A stretch of 64,000 bases of DNA from Agreia sp. Leaf283 (lineage in GTDB: Bacteria > Actinomycetota > Actinomycetes > Actinomycetales > Microbacteriaceae): assembly GCF_001422485.1 (NCBI RefSeq), contig NZ_LMNF01000001.1, positions 1,603,498 through 1,667,497 on the forward strand, read 5' to 3'. This document shows, one piece after another, positions 8,612-18,706 of this stretch. How positions within the stretch are numbered: the stretch's first letter is position 1; every line of letters begins with the position of its first letter. The notes below the pieces were generated by a model. That model made no database searches, was not told the origin of the DNA, and saw nothing but the letters and a program-made list of their open reading frames with translations. The position numbers were made by a program, and so were the translations under genes.

Positions 8612-9640
8612 TCAGCGGCGCCGGGGCAGCAGCCGCACCGTCGGCAGCTCCGGCGCCGGCAAGGGAGCGCCGGTGTATGTGTGACCATCACGAGCGCCGG
8701 GGTCGCCGTGCGTGCTGGTGAAGCGCGGGCTCTGCGCATCCGGTTCGCCCTCGCCGATCGCCTCGGCCTGCCAGGCCGAGCGGTACTCCACGATCTCCTC
8801 GTGGGTGCGCCCCACGAAGTTCCACCACATGACGATCTGCTCGCCGAACGGCTCGCCGCCGATCAGCACGAGTCGCGCGTCGTCGTCGCCCGTCTCGATG
8901 GTCAGGCCGGATGCGCCGGTCTCGACGAAGGCGAGCTCGGTTCGGGCGACGTGCGTGCCGTCGATGGTGACGGAGCCGGTGTCGACCAGGACTCCGTGCT
9001 CGTCGAGCGGATCGACCGGAAGCGTGATGCGGGTGTGCCGCGGAATGTCGAGCTGTGCCGCGACGATGCGGGAGAAGGTCGTGGCCTGAGCGGTGACGCC
9101 GGCCACGGTGCCGAAGAACACGGCGATGCGGGCTCCGTCGAGGTCGGTGACGACGGCGTCGTGGCTCTCGAAGAAGGGCGCGACGTGGCGGGACGCGTCG
9201 GGGAGGGCGAGCCAGAGCTGCACGCCGTGCAGAAGAGTGGTGTTCTCGGTCGACACCTCGGAATGGCTGATGCCGCGCCCGGCCGTCATGAGATGAAGCT
9301 CCGAAGGCCGGATGAAGGCGTGGCTGCCCACGCTGTCGCGGTGCTCGATCTCGCCGTCGAAGAGCCAGCTCACGGTCTGCAGACCGGTGTGCGGATGCGG
9401 CGGCACGACCATGCCCGCGCCCGTGCGCACATCGGTGGGACCGTAGTGGTCGACGAAGCACCAGGCGCCGATCATGCTGCGCTCCCTGCTCGGCAGCGTT
9501 CGGTGCACGGTCATAGCGCGAGGGCCACCGAGGGGGACCTCGCGGGGAGCCAGGATGGTGACGCGTCGCGGTTCGGCACCGAGGAGTTCCTCGTCGTCTC
9601 CGATGAGGAGTTCATCCGGATGCTTCTCGAGGTTGCTCAC
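8612..9640 (-). CDS. Pirin family protein
   Basis: This is a bicupin pirin of 342 residues. PPHPHTGLQTVSWLFDGEIEHRDS and AGRGISHSE are the conserved pirin metal-binding region (His, His, Glu in the N-terminal cupin). The second cupin contains MWWNFVGR. I placed the start at GTG 9640 (MSNLEKHPDELLIGDD), because further upstream the frame runs into noncoding-like sequence and antisense of the next gene. Bacterial pirins have been reported as quercetinases or as modulators of pyruvate metabolism; nothing here decides between these. The gene converges with cls, 16 bases away. Confidence 0.9.
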   Translation of the reverse strand: MSNLEKHPDELLIGDDEELLGAEPRRVTILAPREVPLGGPRAMTVHRTLPSRERSMIGAWCFVDHYGPTDVRTGAGMVVPPHPHTGLQTVSWLFDGEIEHRDSVGSHAFIRPSELHLMTAGRGISHSEVSTENTTLLHGVQLWLALPDASRHVAPFFESHDAVVTDLDGARIAVFFGTVAGVTAQATTFSRIVAAQLDIPRHTRITLPVDPLDEHGVLVDTGSVTIDGTHVARTELAFVETGASGLTIETGDDDARLVLIGGEPFGEQIVMWWNFVGRTHEEIVEYRSAWQAEAIGEGEPDAQSPRFTSTHGDPGARDGHTYTGAPLPAPELPTVRLLPRRR

Positions 9641-9713
9641 AGCAGGAATCCTATGCCTCCATGCGCCCGTATCGACCGCTGGTGCCGGATGCGCTGCCCT
9701 GTCAGCATGGAGC

Positions 9714-10235
9714 ATGGACTTCCTGGCGAACAGCCCAGAGATTTTTCCGCTGATGCGCGGAGGCGGGGCCTTTCTCGTCGCCGTCGGGCTCGGCATCCTG
9801 GTCGGCAGCCTGGGCTCACGGCGCTTCCGCATCGTGTCGCTCATCGCGGGCGCCGCGTTGGGTGTTGTGGTGATGGGCGTGGGCGGCGCGACCAAGGTCA
9901 TCTTCGACGGCATCGGCTACCCCGAGTGGTGGCAGTGGGCCGTCCTCGGCGTCGCGTTCCTCGCCGAGGGATACCTCGTCAATGTGGTGGTCGAGAAGAA
10001 TCCCGATCGGGACTCCCGAGAGTTCTGGATGTGGATGCTGTTCGTGGTGGGGGCGCACTTCCTGGTGCTGACCGCGAGCCACGGCCCGATCTGCGGCGCC
10101 CTCGGCCTCGTGTGCATGGCGAACGCGTTGATCGGGCTGCGCAGTAAGAAGGTTCCGTTTCGTGCGTTCTGGGCGATAGACGGGGTGCTGAAGATTGCGG
10201 CCGGCGCGGTGATGGTCGCGGTGAGCTACGCCTGA
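9714..10235 (+). CDS. Multi-pass membrane protein of unknown function
   Basis: This 173-residue protein has about five hydrophobic helices (near 18-34, 40-60, 72-90, 108-125 and 148-172). The ATG at 9714 (MDFLANSPEIFPLMRGGG) is the natural start. It is divergent from the pirin gene, with the two starts 73 bases apart. HFLVLTASHGPICGALGLVCM holds a His and two Cys, but I recognise no family. It ends just before a perfect hairpin shared with the convergent SDR gene. Confidence 0.75.
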   Translation: MDFLANSPEIFPLMRGGGAFLVAVGLGILVGSLGSRRFRIVSLIAGAALGVVVMGVGGATKVIFDGIGYPEWWQWAVLGVAFLAEGYLVNVVVEKNPDRDSREFWMWMLFVVGAHFLVLTASHGPICGALGLVCMANALIGLRSKKVPFRAFWAIDGVLKIAAGAVMVAVSYA

Positions 10236-10240
10236 CGAAC

Positions 10241-10281
10241 GCGACAGGCCCAGGGAACGGATCGTTCCCTGGGCCTGTCGC
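10241..10281. terminator. Perfect 19-bp palindrome between convergent genes
   Basis: The left arm 10241-10259 and right arm 10263-10281 are perfect inverted copies around a 3-base loop, giving a very stable hairpin in either transcript. It lies between the stop of the 9714 membrane protein (+) and the stop of the SDR (-), so a bidirectional terminator is the natural reading. Each arm is itself a variant of the dispersed repeat whose normal copy follows at 10284-10306. There is no run of T residues. Confidence 0.65.
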
Positions 10282-10283
10282 GG

Positions 10284-10306
10284 CGTTCCCTGAGCCCGTC
10301 GAAGGG
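10284..10306 (-). repeat. Dispersed repeat A, single copy
   Basis: One copy of a 23-bp repeat whose other strand reads CCCTTCGACGGGCTCAGGGA plus three bases. Other copies in this window are at 37962, 37993, 38577, 40433, 40465, in 48456-48565 and in 48772-48868. It sits only in intergenic space. Confidence 0.85.
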
Positions 10307-10313
10307 CCTGCCG

Positions 10314-11207
10314 TTACGGCGTGGGCATGCCGCCGTTCACGTTGAGCGTCTCACCGATGACGTAGCTCGACTCGGGCGATGCCAGGAAGACATAGGCCGG
10401 AGCGAGCTCGGCGGGCTGTCCCCAGCGGCCGAGCGGGGTCTGCTCGCCGACGTCGGGCAGCTTCTCGGGCGGCTGGCCACCCGCGGTCTGCAGGGGAGTC
10501 CAGATCGGCCCGGGCGCCACGACGTTGACGCGGATGCCCTTGGGTGCGAGCTGCTGGGCCAGCGCCTTCGAGAACGCGTTGATCGACGCCTTGGTGGTGG
10601 CGTAGTCGACCAGCATCTCGCTGGGCGAATAGCCCTGGATCGACGAGGTGTTGATGATGGTCGATCCGGCACCGAGGTGGGGGAGGGCTGCCTTGGTGAT
10701 CCAGAACATCGCGTAGACGTTGGTCTTGAACGTCTCGTCGAACTGCTCGTCGGAGATCTCGTCGAGAGTCTCGCGGAACTGCTGCTTGCCCGCGTTGTTC
10801 ACGAGGATGTCGAGACCGCCCAGGCCGTCGACGGCCTGAGCCACGAGGTCGCGGCAGAACGCGGCGTCGACGATGTCGCCGGGGATGGCAACGGCTGTGC
10901 GGCCCTCGGCCTCGATCAGCTCGACGACGCGCTTCGCGTCGGTCTCTTCCTCGGGCAGGTAGGAGATGGCCACGTCGGCGCCCTCGCGGGCATAGGCGAT
11001 CGCGACGGCGGCGCCGATGCCGGAGTCGCCTCCCGTGATGAGGGCCTTGCGGCCGGTGAGGCGACCGGTGCCCCGGTAGCTCTTCTCGCCGCGGTCGGCC
11101 GTGTCGTCGAGGTTCGCGTCGAGACCGGCGCCCTCCTGGTACTGCGCTTTCGTGTCGATGTCGGCGAACATCTTCGTGGGGTCCTGGAGTGTGTACTGAT
11201 CAGTCAT
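10314..11207 (-). CDS. SDR family oxidoreductase (YghA/GsiB-neighbour type)
   Basis: This 297-residue short-chain dehydrogenase has an N-terminal extension of about 45 residues. GGDSGIGAAVAIAYAREGAD (about 60-79) is the NAD(P) loop. The NNAG motif follows, then Ser and YATTK form the catalytic Ser-Tyr-Lys. The extension and QYQEGAG-like N-terminus place it with the general-stress SDRs (E. coli YghA, Bacillus YhdF). The substrate is unknown. It is divergent from clpC, with 214 bases between them. Confidence 0.9.
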   Translation of the reverse strand: MTDQYTLQDPTKMFADIDTKAQYQEGAGLDANLDDTADRGEKSYRGTGRLTGRKALITGGDSGIGAAVAIAYAREGADVAISYLPEEETDAKRVVELIEAEGRTAVAIPGDIVDAAFCRDLVAQAVDGLGGLDILVNNAGKQQFRETLDEISDEQFDETFKTNVYAMFWITKAALPHLGAGSTIINTSSIQGYSPSEMLVDYATTKASINAFSKALAQQLAPKGIRVNVVAPGPIWTPLQTAGGQPPEKLPDVGEQTPLGRWGQPAELAPAYVFLASPESSYVIGETLNVNGGMPTP

Positions 11208-11324
11208 GTCTCAAGGCTAGGTCGGCCGTGCGAGTCGGCCGGGGGCGGTTGCGCAGTCGTGGCGAGCGTGTTTCACTCCCGCACGATGCGGTCTCCGGCC
11301 CGACCGGGCTCGAGGCGGTGCCCA

Positions 11325-11342
11325 GTCACGCCTAGGGCGAAC
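11325..11342 (+). promoter_or_regulatory. ClgR-type operator upstream of clpC
   Basis: The 14-base core CGCCTAGGGCGAAC matches the published actinobacterial ClgR motif, which I recall as WNNWCGCYNANRGCGWWS, at every defined position except the first W. ClgR is the known activator of clpC and clpP genes in Corynebacterium and Streptomyces. The site centre is about 37 bases upstream of a plausible -10 box, a position suited to activation. No clgR gene is in this window. Confidence 0.7.
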
Positions 11343-11369
11343 AGAGCAGTATTCGCGTCCGACGCTGAT

Positions 11370-11375
11370 TAGCAT
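11370..11375 (+). promoter_or_regulatory. clpC -10 box (TAGCAT)
   Basis: TAGCAT fits TANNNT and lies 46 bases before the clpC ATG. No good -35 hexamer is present at the proper distance, as expected for an activator-dependent promoter. The putative ClgR operator occupies the -35 side. Confidence 0.5.
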
Positions 11376-11421
11376 CAGTACATCGAGCGCCATCCCTGCC
11401 CTGGCGTTCAAGGAGACAGAC

Positions 11422-13950
<2,529 letters not shown>

Positions 13951-13972
13951 GAGATAACCGCAGCGAACGCGG

Positions 13973-14015
13973 ATGCCGCGTTTCGATTCCCCATTCGGGC
14001 ATCGGAACGCGGCAT
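13973..14015 (+). terminator. Hairpin after clpC
   Basis: Arms 13973-13987 and 14001-14015 pair over 15 bp with one mismatch (a G-U pair in the + strand RNA) around a 13-base loop. The hairpin starts 22 bases after the clpC stop and is followed by a weakly T-rich stretch (CCACGTTTAAG). It is consistent with a terminator for clpC. Confidence 0.65.
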
Positions 14016-14046
14016 TCCACGTTTAAGACGCGGCACGATGAGTCCC

Positions 14047-14052
14047 TACACT
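14047..14052 (+). promoter_or_regulatory. Leaderless -10 box (TACACT)
   Basis: TACACT is exactly six bases before ATG 14059. Transcription would therefore start at the initiator codon. This arrangement selects 14059 over the in-frame ATG at 14038. Confidence 0.55.
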
Positions 14053-14058
14053 GGGCGC

Positions 14059-14571
14059 ATGCCGAGCTCTGTGCAGTTGCGCTACTACCCCGCTCGCCGG
14101 CTCCTGGTTCGCGGGCGTCCCGCGGAGATTCTCAGCACGGTGGCCGGAGTGTTCGCGGGCCGGGGGTTCCACCCTGCGACCGCCATCGACGAGTCGACCA
14201 TCGAGCTGGAGATCGGCTCGGCGGCCCGTGAGTTCTGGCTCAGCGGCTCGATCCTGGCCGACGCTGCACGGTTTCTTCTCCCGCCCCGGGCCAGGGCGCT
14301 GGTCGTGCACGGTTTCGCCGTCGCCCAGGTGATTCCGTCGGAGCAGGCCGACACAGACCATCCCGAGACCTGGCTCACCGTCTCGGCCGTCAGCGGCCTC
14401 GAGACCCACAGCGACGTCGTCGACGCCGTCGAGCAATGCATGGCCGGCTTCGCGAGCGTCGGCCTGCTGCTGGATGCGGGCGAACCCCTCAGCGCCCTCG
14501 AGTTTCCCGCCGATTCGGTCTGCAATCCGAAGGGCTTCCGCGCGTGGCGGCGACAGCGGCGGCGTGGCTGA
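14059..14571 (+). CDS. Hypothetical conserved protein (170 aa)
   Basis: This soluble protein of about 170 residues has no recognised domain and no signal peptide. The sequence has an alternating strand/helix character (VQLRYYPARRLLVRGRPAEI, then GRGFHPATAIDESTIELEIG). One Cys near 126 (EQCMAGF) and one near 160 show no metal motif. The start at 14059 is chosen because a -10 box lies six bases upstream. The next gene begins 79 bases later, on the same strand. I do not recognise the family. Confidence 0.65.
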   Translation: MPSSVQLRYYPARRLLVRGRPAEILSTVAGVFAGRGFHPATAIDESTIELEIGSAAREFWLSGSILADAARFLLPPRARALVVHGFAVAQVIPSEQADTDHPETWLTVSAVSGLETHSDVVDAVEQCMAGFASVGLLLDAGEPLSALEFPADSVCNPKGFRAWRRQRRRG

Positions 14572-14650
14572 GCGTCGCCGAGAGGGAATGGCGCGCATGC
14601 CTCGGGCGTTGTGTCGCTGTGGCCCACCGGTCTGAGAGAGAAGGCGCACC

Positions 14651-15343
14651 GTGGATGTTCTGAACTGGCTGTTCAAAGCGCAGCTGCACATCGGCGACCA
14701 GACGATCCTGTGGCGTGAGGTTCTCGGCAACGTGTTCGGGCTGCTCAGCGCGCTGGGCGGGATGCGACGCAAGGTCTGGGCGTGGCCGGTCGGCATCGTG
14801 GGCAATGCCCTTCTCTTCACCGTCTTCCTCGGCGCCGTGTTCGGCACCCCCAACCCGGTGAACCTCCTCGGCCAGGCCGGCAGGCAGGTGATGTTCATCG
14901 TCGTGTCGATCTACGGCTGGGTGCGCTGGCAGCAGGCGAAGCACGACGGCGGGGCGGCGGTGAGCCCGCAGTGGGCCGGGTGGAAGAACAGGATCTGGCT
15001 CGTGGTGGCCTTGGTCGGCGGCACGGCGATCGTGACGCCGGTGTTCCAGCTTCTCGGGTCGTACGAGCCCGTCTGGGCCGACGCATGGATCTTCGTGGGC
15101 TCGCTGCTCGCGACCTACGGCATGGCCAAGGGCTGGGTCGAGTTCTGGTTGATCTGGGTGGCCGTCGACCTCGTCGGCGTTCCACTGCTCGTGTCTGCCG
15201 GCTACTACGCCTCGGCGTTCATGTACGTGTTCTACGGGGCCTTCACGATCGTGGGCTTCATCGTCTGGGCACGCATCCGTCGGGGCGAGAAGCTCACGAT
15301 CGAGACTCGTTTTCCTGATCCCACCGTGCACACCGAGTCGTGA
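14651..15343 (+). CDS. pnuC: Nicotinamide riboside transporter PnuC
   Basis: This 230-residue membrane protein has seven to eight hydrophobic helices. The N-terminal part (GNVFGLLSALGGMRRKVWAWPVGIVGN) and IYGWVRWQQ carry the tryptophan-rich motifs that define PnuC, a facilitator for nicotinamide riboside uptake that feeds NAD salvage. The GTG start is preceded by a GAGAGAAGG stretch at 14634-14642. No nadR-type kinase or recognisable riboswitch is adjacent. The assignment rests on motif and topology. Confidence 0.9.
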   Translation: MDVLNWLFKAQLHIGDQTILWREVLGNVFGLLSALGGMRRKVWAWPVGIVGNALLFTVFLGAVFGTPNPVNLLGQAGRQVMFIVVSIYGWVRWQQAKHDGGAAVSPQWAGWKNRIWLVVALVGGTAIVTPVFQLLGSYEPVWADAWIFVGSLLATYGMAKGWVEFWLIWVAVDLVGVPLLVSAGYYASAFMYVFYGAFTIVGFIVWARIRRGEKLTIETRFPDPTVHTES

Positions 15344-15465
15344 CCGGCAACGGATCGGTACGCGAACCCGCGTCATGATCTGCACCGGTGCGTGTCTCTT
15401 CAGGTGAGGGCATACAGCCCGGTCGGCACGCGGGCATAGCGCGACGGAGCAGCAGAAGGCTGGGC

Positions 15466-15582
15466 ATGAAGAAGATCATCAGAAAGCTGGGCGACCGTCG
15501 GGCGTCGAATGTCGAGCGACGCGTCACGCCTCGAGAACTCGAACTCCTCGGTCGTCTCCTCGCGCGCGAGTCCAAGGCCTGA
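15466..15582 (+). CDS. Possible very small basic protein
   Basis: This 38-codon ORF (MKKIIRKLGDRRASNVERRV and onward) ends ELLGRLLARESKA. AGAAGG six bases before the ATG is a reasonable ribosome site. A longer reading from GTG 15388 is possible, but its extra residues look noncoding. The composition is basic and helical. No homologue is recognised, so this may be a chance ORF. Confidence 0.4.
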   Translation: MKKIIRKLGDRRASNVERRVTPRELELLGRLLARESKA

Positions 15583-15659
15583 TCACGTCGACGCCCCTGC
15601 GCGCCGACGAGAAGAGTCGGCGAGGGCGCGCTGTGCACGCCGCAGGGCCGAAGTGGCAA

Positions 15660-15665
15660 TAGGCT
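15660..15665 (+). promoter_or_regulatory. Leaderless -10 box (TAGGCT)
   Basis: TAGGCT lies exactly six bases before ATG 15672, so the argA-like transcript should be leaderless. No ribosome site precedes the ATG. Confidence 0.55.
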
Positions 15666-15671
15666 GGTTCG

Positions 15672-16202
15672 ATGCCCGAAGTGACGAAGCCCGCCCCCAC
15701 CTACACGGTGCGGCGCGCGCAGACGAGTGATGTGCCGTGGATCAAGGAGCTCGTGGAGCCCCTCGTTCAGCGACGAATCCTCCTGGGCAAAGACCTCGTC
15801 GTGTTCTACGAAGCGGTGCAGGAGTTCTACATCGCCATCGACGATGAGGGCAATCGCATTGGCTGCGGCGCACTGCACGTGTTCTGGGACGACCTCGGCG
15901 AGGTGCGCACTCTGGCCGTGGCCGATGCCTGGCTCGGCAAGGGCGTAGGCCACGCCCTTCTCGAGGCCGTCGAGGGCGAGGCTCGTCGGCTGGGCCTCAC
16001 CCGGCTGTTCTGCCTCACCTTCGAAGTGGGCTTCTTCGAGCGCAACGGCTTCATCGCCTCGCCGCTCGGCCTCGTCGATCCCGATGTGTACTCCGAACTG
16101 GTGCGCTCTCCCGATGAGGGCGTCGCCGAGTTCCTCGACCTCGCCCGCGTCAAGCCGAACACGCTCGGCAACACGCGCATGCTGAAGCACCTCACCTCGT
16201 AA
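15672..16202 (+). CDS. argA: Amino-acid N-acetyltransferase (N-acetylglutamate synthase, GNAT type)
   Basis: The 176 residues match the short, kinase-less N-acetylglutamate synthases of actinobacteria (M. tuberculosis Rv2747 type). They start arginine synthesis by acetylating glutamate or glutamine. Diagnostic stretches are VFYEAVQEFYIAIDDEG, IGCGALHVFWDDLGEVRTLAV and GVAEFLDLARVKPNTLGNTRML. The acetyl-CoA loop is LGKGVGHALL near residue 94. Arginine genes are not adjacent here. Confidence in the family is high. Naming it argA follows the Mycobacterium precedent. Confidence 0.88.
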   Translation: MPEVTKPAPTYTVRRAQTSDVPWIKELVEPLVQRRILLGKDLVVFYEAVQEFYIAIDDEGNRIGCGALHVFWDDLGEVRTLAVADAWLGKGVGHALLEAVEGEARRLGLTRLFCLTFEVGFFERNGFIASPLGLVDPDVYSELVRSPDEGVAEFLDLARVKPNTLGNTRMLKHLTS

Positions 16203-16224
16203 CATGCCGAACATCTGCGGCGGG

Positions 16225-16230
16225 TAGCCT
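16225..16230 (+). promoter_or_regulatory. Leaderless -10 box (TAGCCT)
   Basis: TAGCCT lies six bases before ATG 16237, the same geometry as the preceding gene. Confidence 0.55.
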
Positions 16231-16236
16231 GCTGCA

Positions 16237-16722
16237 ATGTCTCCGTACCAGGTCTGCGTCTGCTTCATCACCCGGCGCTCAGAGCAGGGCGTGCGCCAGG
16301 TGCTGCTCGGCCGCAAGAAGACGGGCCTCGGGCTCGGCAACATCGTGGGCCTCGGCGGCAAGATCGAACCCGGTGAGACGGCCCTGCAGGCCATCGTGCG
16401 CGAGATCGAAGAGGAGTCGAGCCTGATCGTCGAGCCGACCGCGGTGAGCGAGGTGGGCTTCATCCGCTACGCCTTCCCTTTTCGCGAGAACTGGAGCCAG
16501 GATTCGACCGTCTTCGTCGTCGACGCGTTCAGCGGAAAACCGGCGGAGTCGGACGAACTCGTGCCCGACTGGTACGACGTGACCGAGCTGCCGCTCGACG
16601 GCATGTGGGACGACGCGAAGTACTGGCTGCCCCAGGTGCTCGACGGTGAGACCGTGCACGCGAGCTTCACCTTCGGCGAAGACCTGAAGACGGTCACCGA
16701 GTCGTCGTTCGACGCCGCGTAG
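16237..16722 (+). CDS. NUDIX hydrolase, MTH1-like
   Basis: This 161-residue protein probably hydrolyses oxidised purine nucleoside triphosphates. The Nudix box runs through GGKIEPGETALQAIVREIEE near residues 46-65 and continues ESSL. The catalytic REIEEE glutamates are intact, but the usual Gly near the end of the box (EExG) is Ser. Layout and the GLGLGNIVGLGGKIE lead-in resemble human MTH1 rather than E. coli MutT. Expression appears leaderless. Confidence 0.85.
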   Translation: MSPYQVCVCFITRRSEQGVRQVLLGRKKTGLGLGNIVGLGGKIEPGETALQAIVREIEEESSLIVEPTAVSEVGFIRYAFPFRENWSQDSTVFVVDAFSGKPAESDELVPDWYDVTELPLDGMWDDAKYWLPQVLDGETVHASFTFGEDLKTVTESSFDAA

Positions 16723-16810
16723 GCACCCGAAACGGGTATCCTCGACAGTACGTCCGGATGCTCGCGGTCCGGCCCGCACCTCCCGTTCGATCAGCGTTGA
16801 TTGGCACACT

Positions 16811-18055
16811 ATGACGAGCCCCTGGCTCGCGCAGCCCCAGGCCGCGCCGGCAGCTCCCCGACCCCTGGTCAGGGCCTCCTGGAATCGCGCCCTCGAGCGG
16901 CATCTCGATCCCGAGCTGCTGCTCGCCGCCCTCGAGGTCGCCGAAGACGAACTCGTCGACTACCGGCTCGCGCATCCGCTCGCCTCGGTGCTGCCCGTCA
17001 TCCGCCGCCTGCTCGTGCGCGACGCCGACGACGACTCGGGCATGCTCGTGGCCGTGGGGGATGCGATGGGTCGCCTTCTGTGGGTCGACGGCGACCGCGC
17101 CTTGAGGCGTCGGGCCGAAGGCATGCTGTTCGTCGAGGGAGCGGGCTGGGCGGAGAGCCGCGTGGGCACATCGGCGCCGGGCACCGCGCTCGAACTCGAT
17201 CACGCCGTGCAGATCTCGGGAGGCGAGCACTTCAACCGGCTCGCGCACGAGTGGAGTTGCACCGCCGTGCCCGTGCACGACCCCGAGACCCGGCGCATCC
17301 TGGGGGTCATCGACATCACCGGCGGGCGGCAGGCGGTCGACCCGCACACGCTTCCGTTGATGGAGGCGACGGCGGCGGCCGTGGAGTCCGAGCTGATGGT
17401 GCAGAGGCTTCGCGCCCAACGCGACCGCATCGGAGTGCGCCGCCGGCCGCCGCGCCCCGTCGGTCCTCCGACGAGGCCGCTGCTGCGCGTGCTGGGCCGC
17501 GACACGGGGGAGCTCACGTCGCCCGCCGGTCGTGCGGAGCTGTCGGCGCGGCACACGGAACTGCTCACGCTGCTGGCCTGGCACAGGCAGGGCCTCTCGG
17601 CGGAGCAGCTCGCGTCGCTGCTCTACAACGAGGGCGAGTCGCCCGTGACACTGAGGGCCGAGATGGTGCGGCTGCGCAAGGCGCTCGAGCGCGCGCACGT
17701 CGACCTCGGGGTGGAATCGCGGCCCTACCGACTCACGAATCCGCTTGAACTGGATGCGCAGCACGTTCTGGCGCTGCTCGATCGAGGGGCGCATCGCGTC
17801 GCTCTCGCCACGGCCACGGGCGCCGTACTGCCCGGCTCGTCGGCCCCGGGCATCGAGCACATCCGTGCGGAGGTGCGAGCGCGCCTGAGGGAGGCCGTGC
17901 TCACCGACGCGTCCGTCGACGTGCTGCTCGAGTACGCGCAGACGGCAGACGCGGTCGACGACGGCGAGGTGTGGAGCGCCCTGCTGCGTCTGCTCCCCCC
18001 GCGCTCCCCGAGGCGGGCCGGCATCGTGGCCCACCTCGAGTCGCTCGAGGGTTGA
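16811..18055 (+). CDS. GAF-domain transcriptional regulator (AcoR-like N-terminus)
   Basis: This 414-residue protein has a GAF sensor region at about residues 60-200. VGTSAPGTALELDHAVQ, GGEHFNRLAHEWSCTAVPVHD and ILGVIDITGG closely follow the AcoR-family GAF pattern. The C-terminal half holds a winged-helix-like segment (LSARHTELLTLLAWHRQGLS then EMVRLRKALE). There is no sigma-54 ATPase domain. Together with the ALDH-DUF779 genes 650 bases on, it is probably the aldehyde/alcohol-responsive regulator of that module. TATCCT at 16738-16743 is a possible -10 box. Confidence 0.8.
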   Translation: MTSPWLAQPQAAPAAPRPLVRASWNRALERHLDPELLLAALEVAEDELVDYRLAHPLASVLPVIRRLLVRDADDDSGMLVAVGDAMGRLLWVDGDRALRRRAEGMLFVEGAGWAESRVGTSAPGTALELDHAVQISGGEHFNRLAHEWSCTAVPVHDPETRRILGVIDITGGRQAVDPHTLPLMEATAAAVESELMVQRLRAQRDRIGVRRRPPRPVGPPTRPLLRVLGRDTGELTSPAGRAELSARHTELLTLLAWHRQGLSAEQLASLLYNEGESPVTLRAEMVRLRKALERAHVDLGVESRPYRLTNPLELDAQHVLALLDRGAHRVALATATGAVLPGSSAPGIEHIRAEVRARLREAVLTDASVDVLLEYAQTADAVDDGEVWSALLRLLPPRSPRRAGIVAHLESLEG

Positions 18056-18063
18056 GGTCGTCG

Positions 18064-18489
18064 CTAGGCTGCGGGGGCGAACAGTTCCAGCGCGATGTTG
18101 TCGGGGTCGCGGAATTCGAGGATGCAGCCCGAGCCGATGTCCTTGACGTCCTCGTGAGCGATGCCGAGCCCGTCGAGCACGACCACGGCGGCATCGAGCT
18201 GTTCACGGCCGGCGACCGCGAAGCTCAGGTGGTCGAGGCCCACCCTGTTCTCGTCGAAGCTGTCGGCGTCGTCGGCGACCGGGCGCAGGCCGAGCAGACC
18301 GCCCGGGTAGGAATAGATGACGCCGCCGAACAGGAAGGCGAGCTCGTCCTTCGTCTCCTGGTCCGCGTCGGCGGGCGGTGCCTCGAAGGCCACGTCGAAT
18401 CCGAAGACGGTGTCGTAGAACGCGCGTGAGGCGGCGATGTCGACGACGGTGAGGCGCACGTGGGCGTAGTCGATGGCGGGAATGGGCAC
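18064..18489 (-). CDS. VOC family (glyoxalase-like) protein
   Basis: This 141-residue vicinal-oxygen-chelate protein has two beta-alpha-beta-beta-beta modules. YAHVRLTVVDIAASRAFYDT opens the first, GLDHLSFAV the second, and ILEFRDPDNIALELF ends it. The candidate metal ligands His (first strand), His (GLDHLSF) and Glu (ALELF) are in family positions. I chose GTG 18489 because GGAG lies six bases upstream; a TTG at 18501 is the alternative. It is convergent with the GAF regulator, 8 bases away. The substrate is unknown. Confidence 0.85.
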   Translation of the reverse strand: MPIPAIDYAHVRLTVVDIAASRAFYDTVFGFDVAFEAPPADADQETKDELAFLFGGVIYSYPGGLLGLRPVADDADSFDENRVGLDHLSFAVAGREQLDAAVVVLDGLGIAHEDVKDIGSGCILEFRDPDNIALELFAPAA

Positions 18490-18620
18490 GGAGATCTCCA
18501 ATGATCTGAGGGGGATGAGGGAACATCACCGACCCTGTCACGATGGCCCTCCGCGGATTAGGCCTTGACCTCACAGGCGCACGTCGTCGTCGGCACGCGC
18601 GCCGTCGCATCCGGCCGCCG

Positions 18621-18637
18621 TGCAACGGCCTGCAACG
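18621..18637 (+). promoter_or_regulatory. TGCAACG direct repeat upstream of the ALDH gene
   Basis: Two TGCAACG copies start 10 bases apart (18621 and 18631), one helical turn, just upstream of a TAGCGT -10-like box at 18648-18653. This is a candidate binding site for the adjacent GAF regulator. It is a positional inference only. Confidence 0.3.
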
Positions 18638-18706
18638 TCGCGAAGCGTAGCGTCGAAGGAGTCTGAACCACAGGCATCCGACAACGACGTCGAAAGGCAC
18701 ACACGC

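Noticed and set aside
14573-14650. Riboswitch before pnuC
   Set aside because: The leader is short (about 79 bases from the previous stop) and I could not find an NAD-, preQ1- or thiamine-type core.
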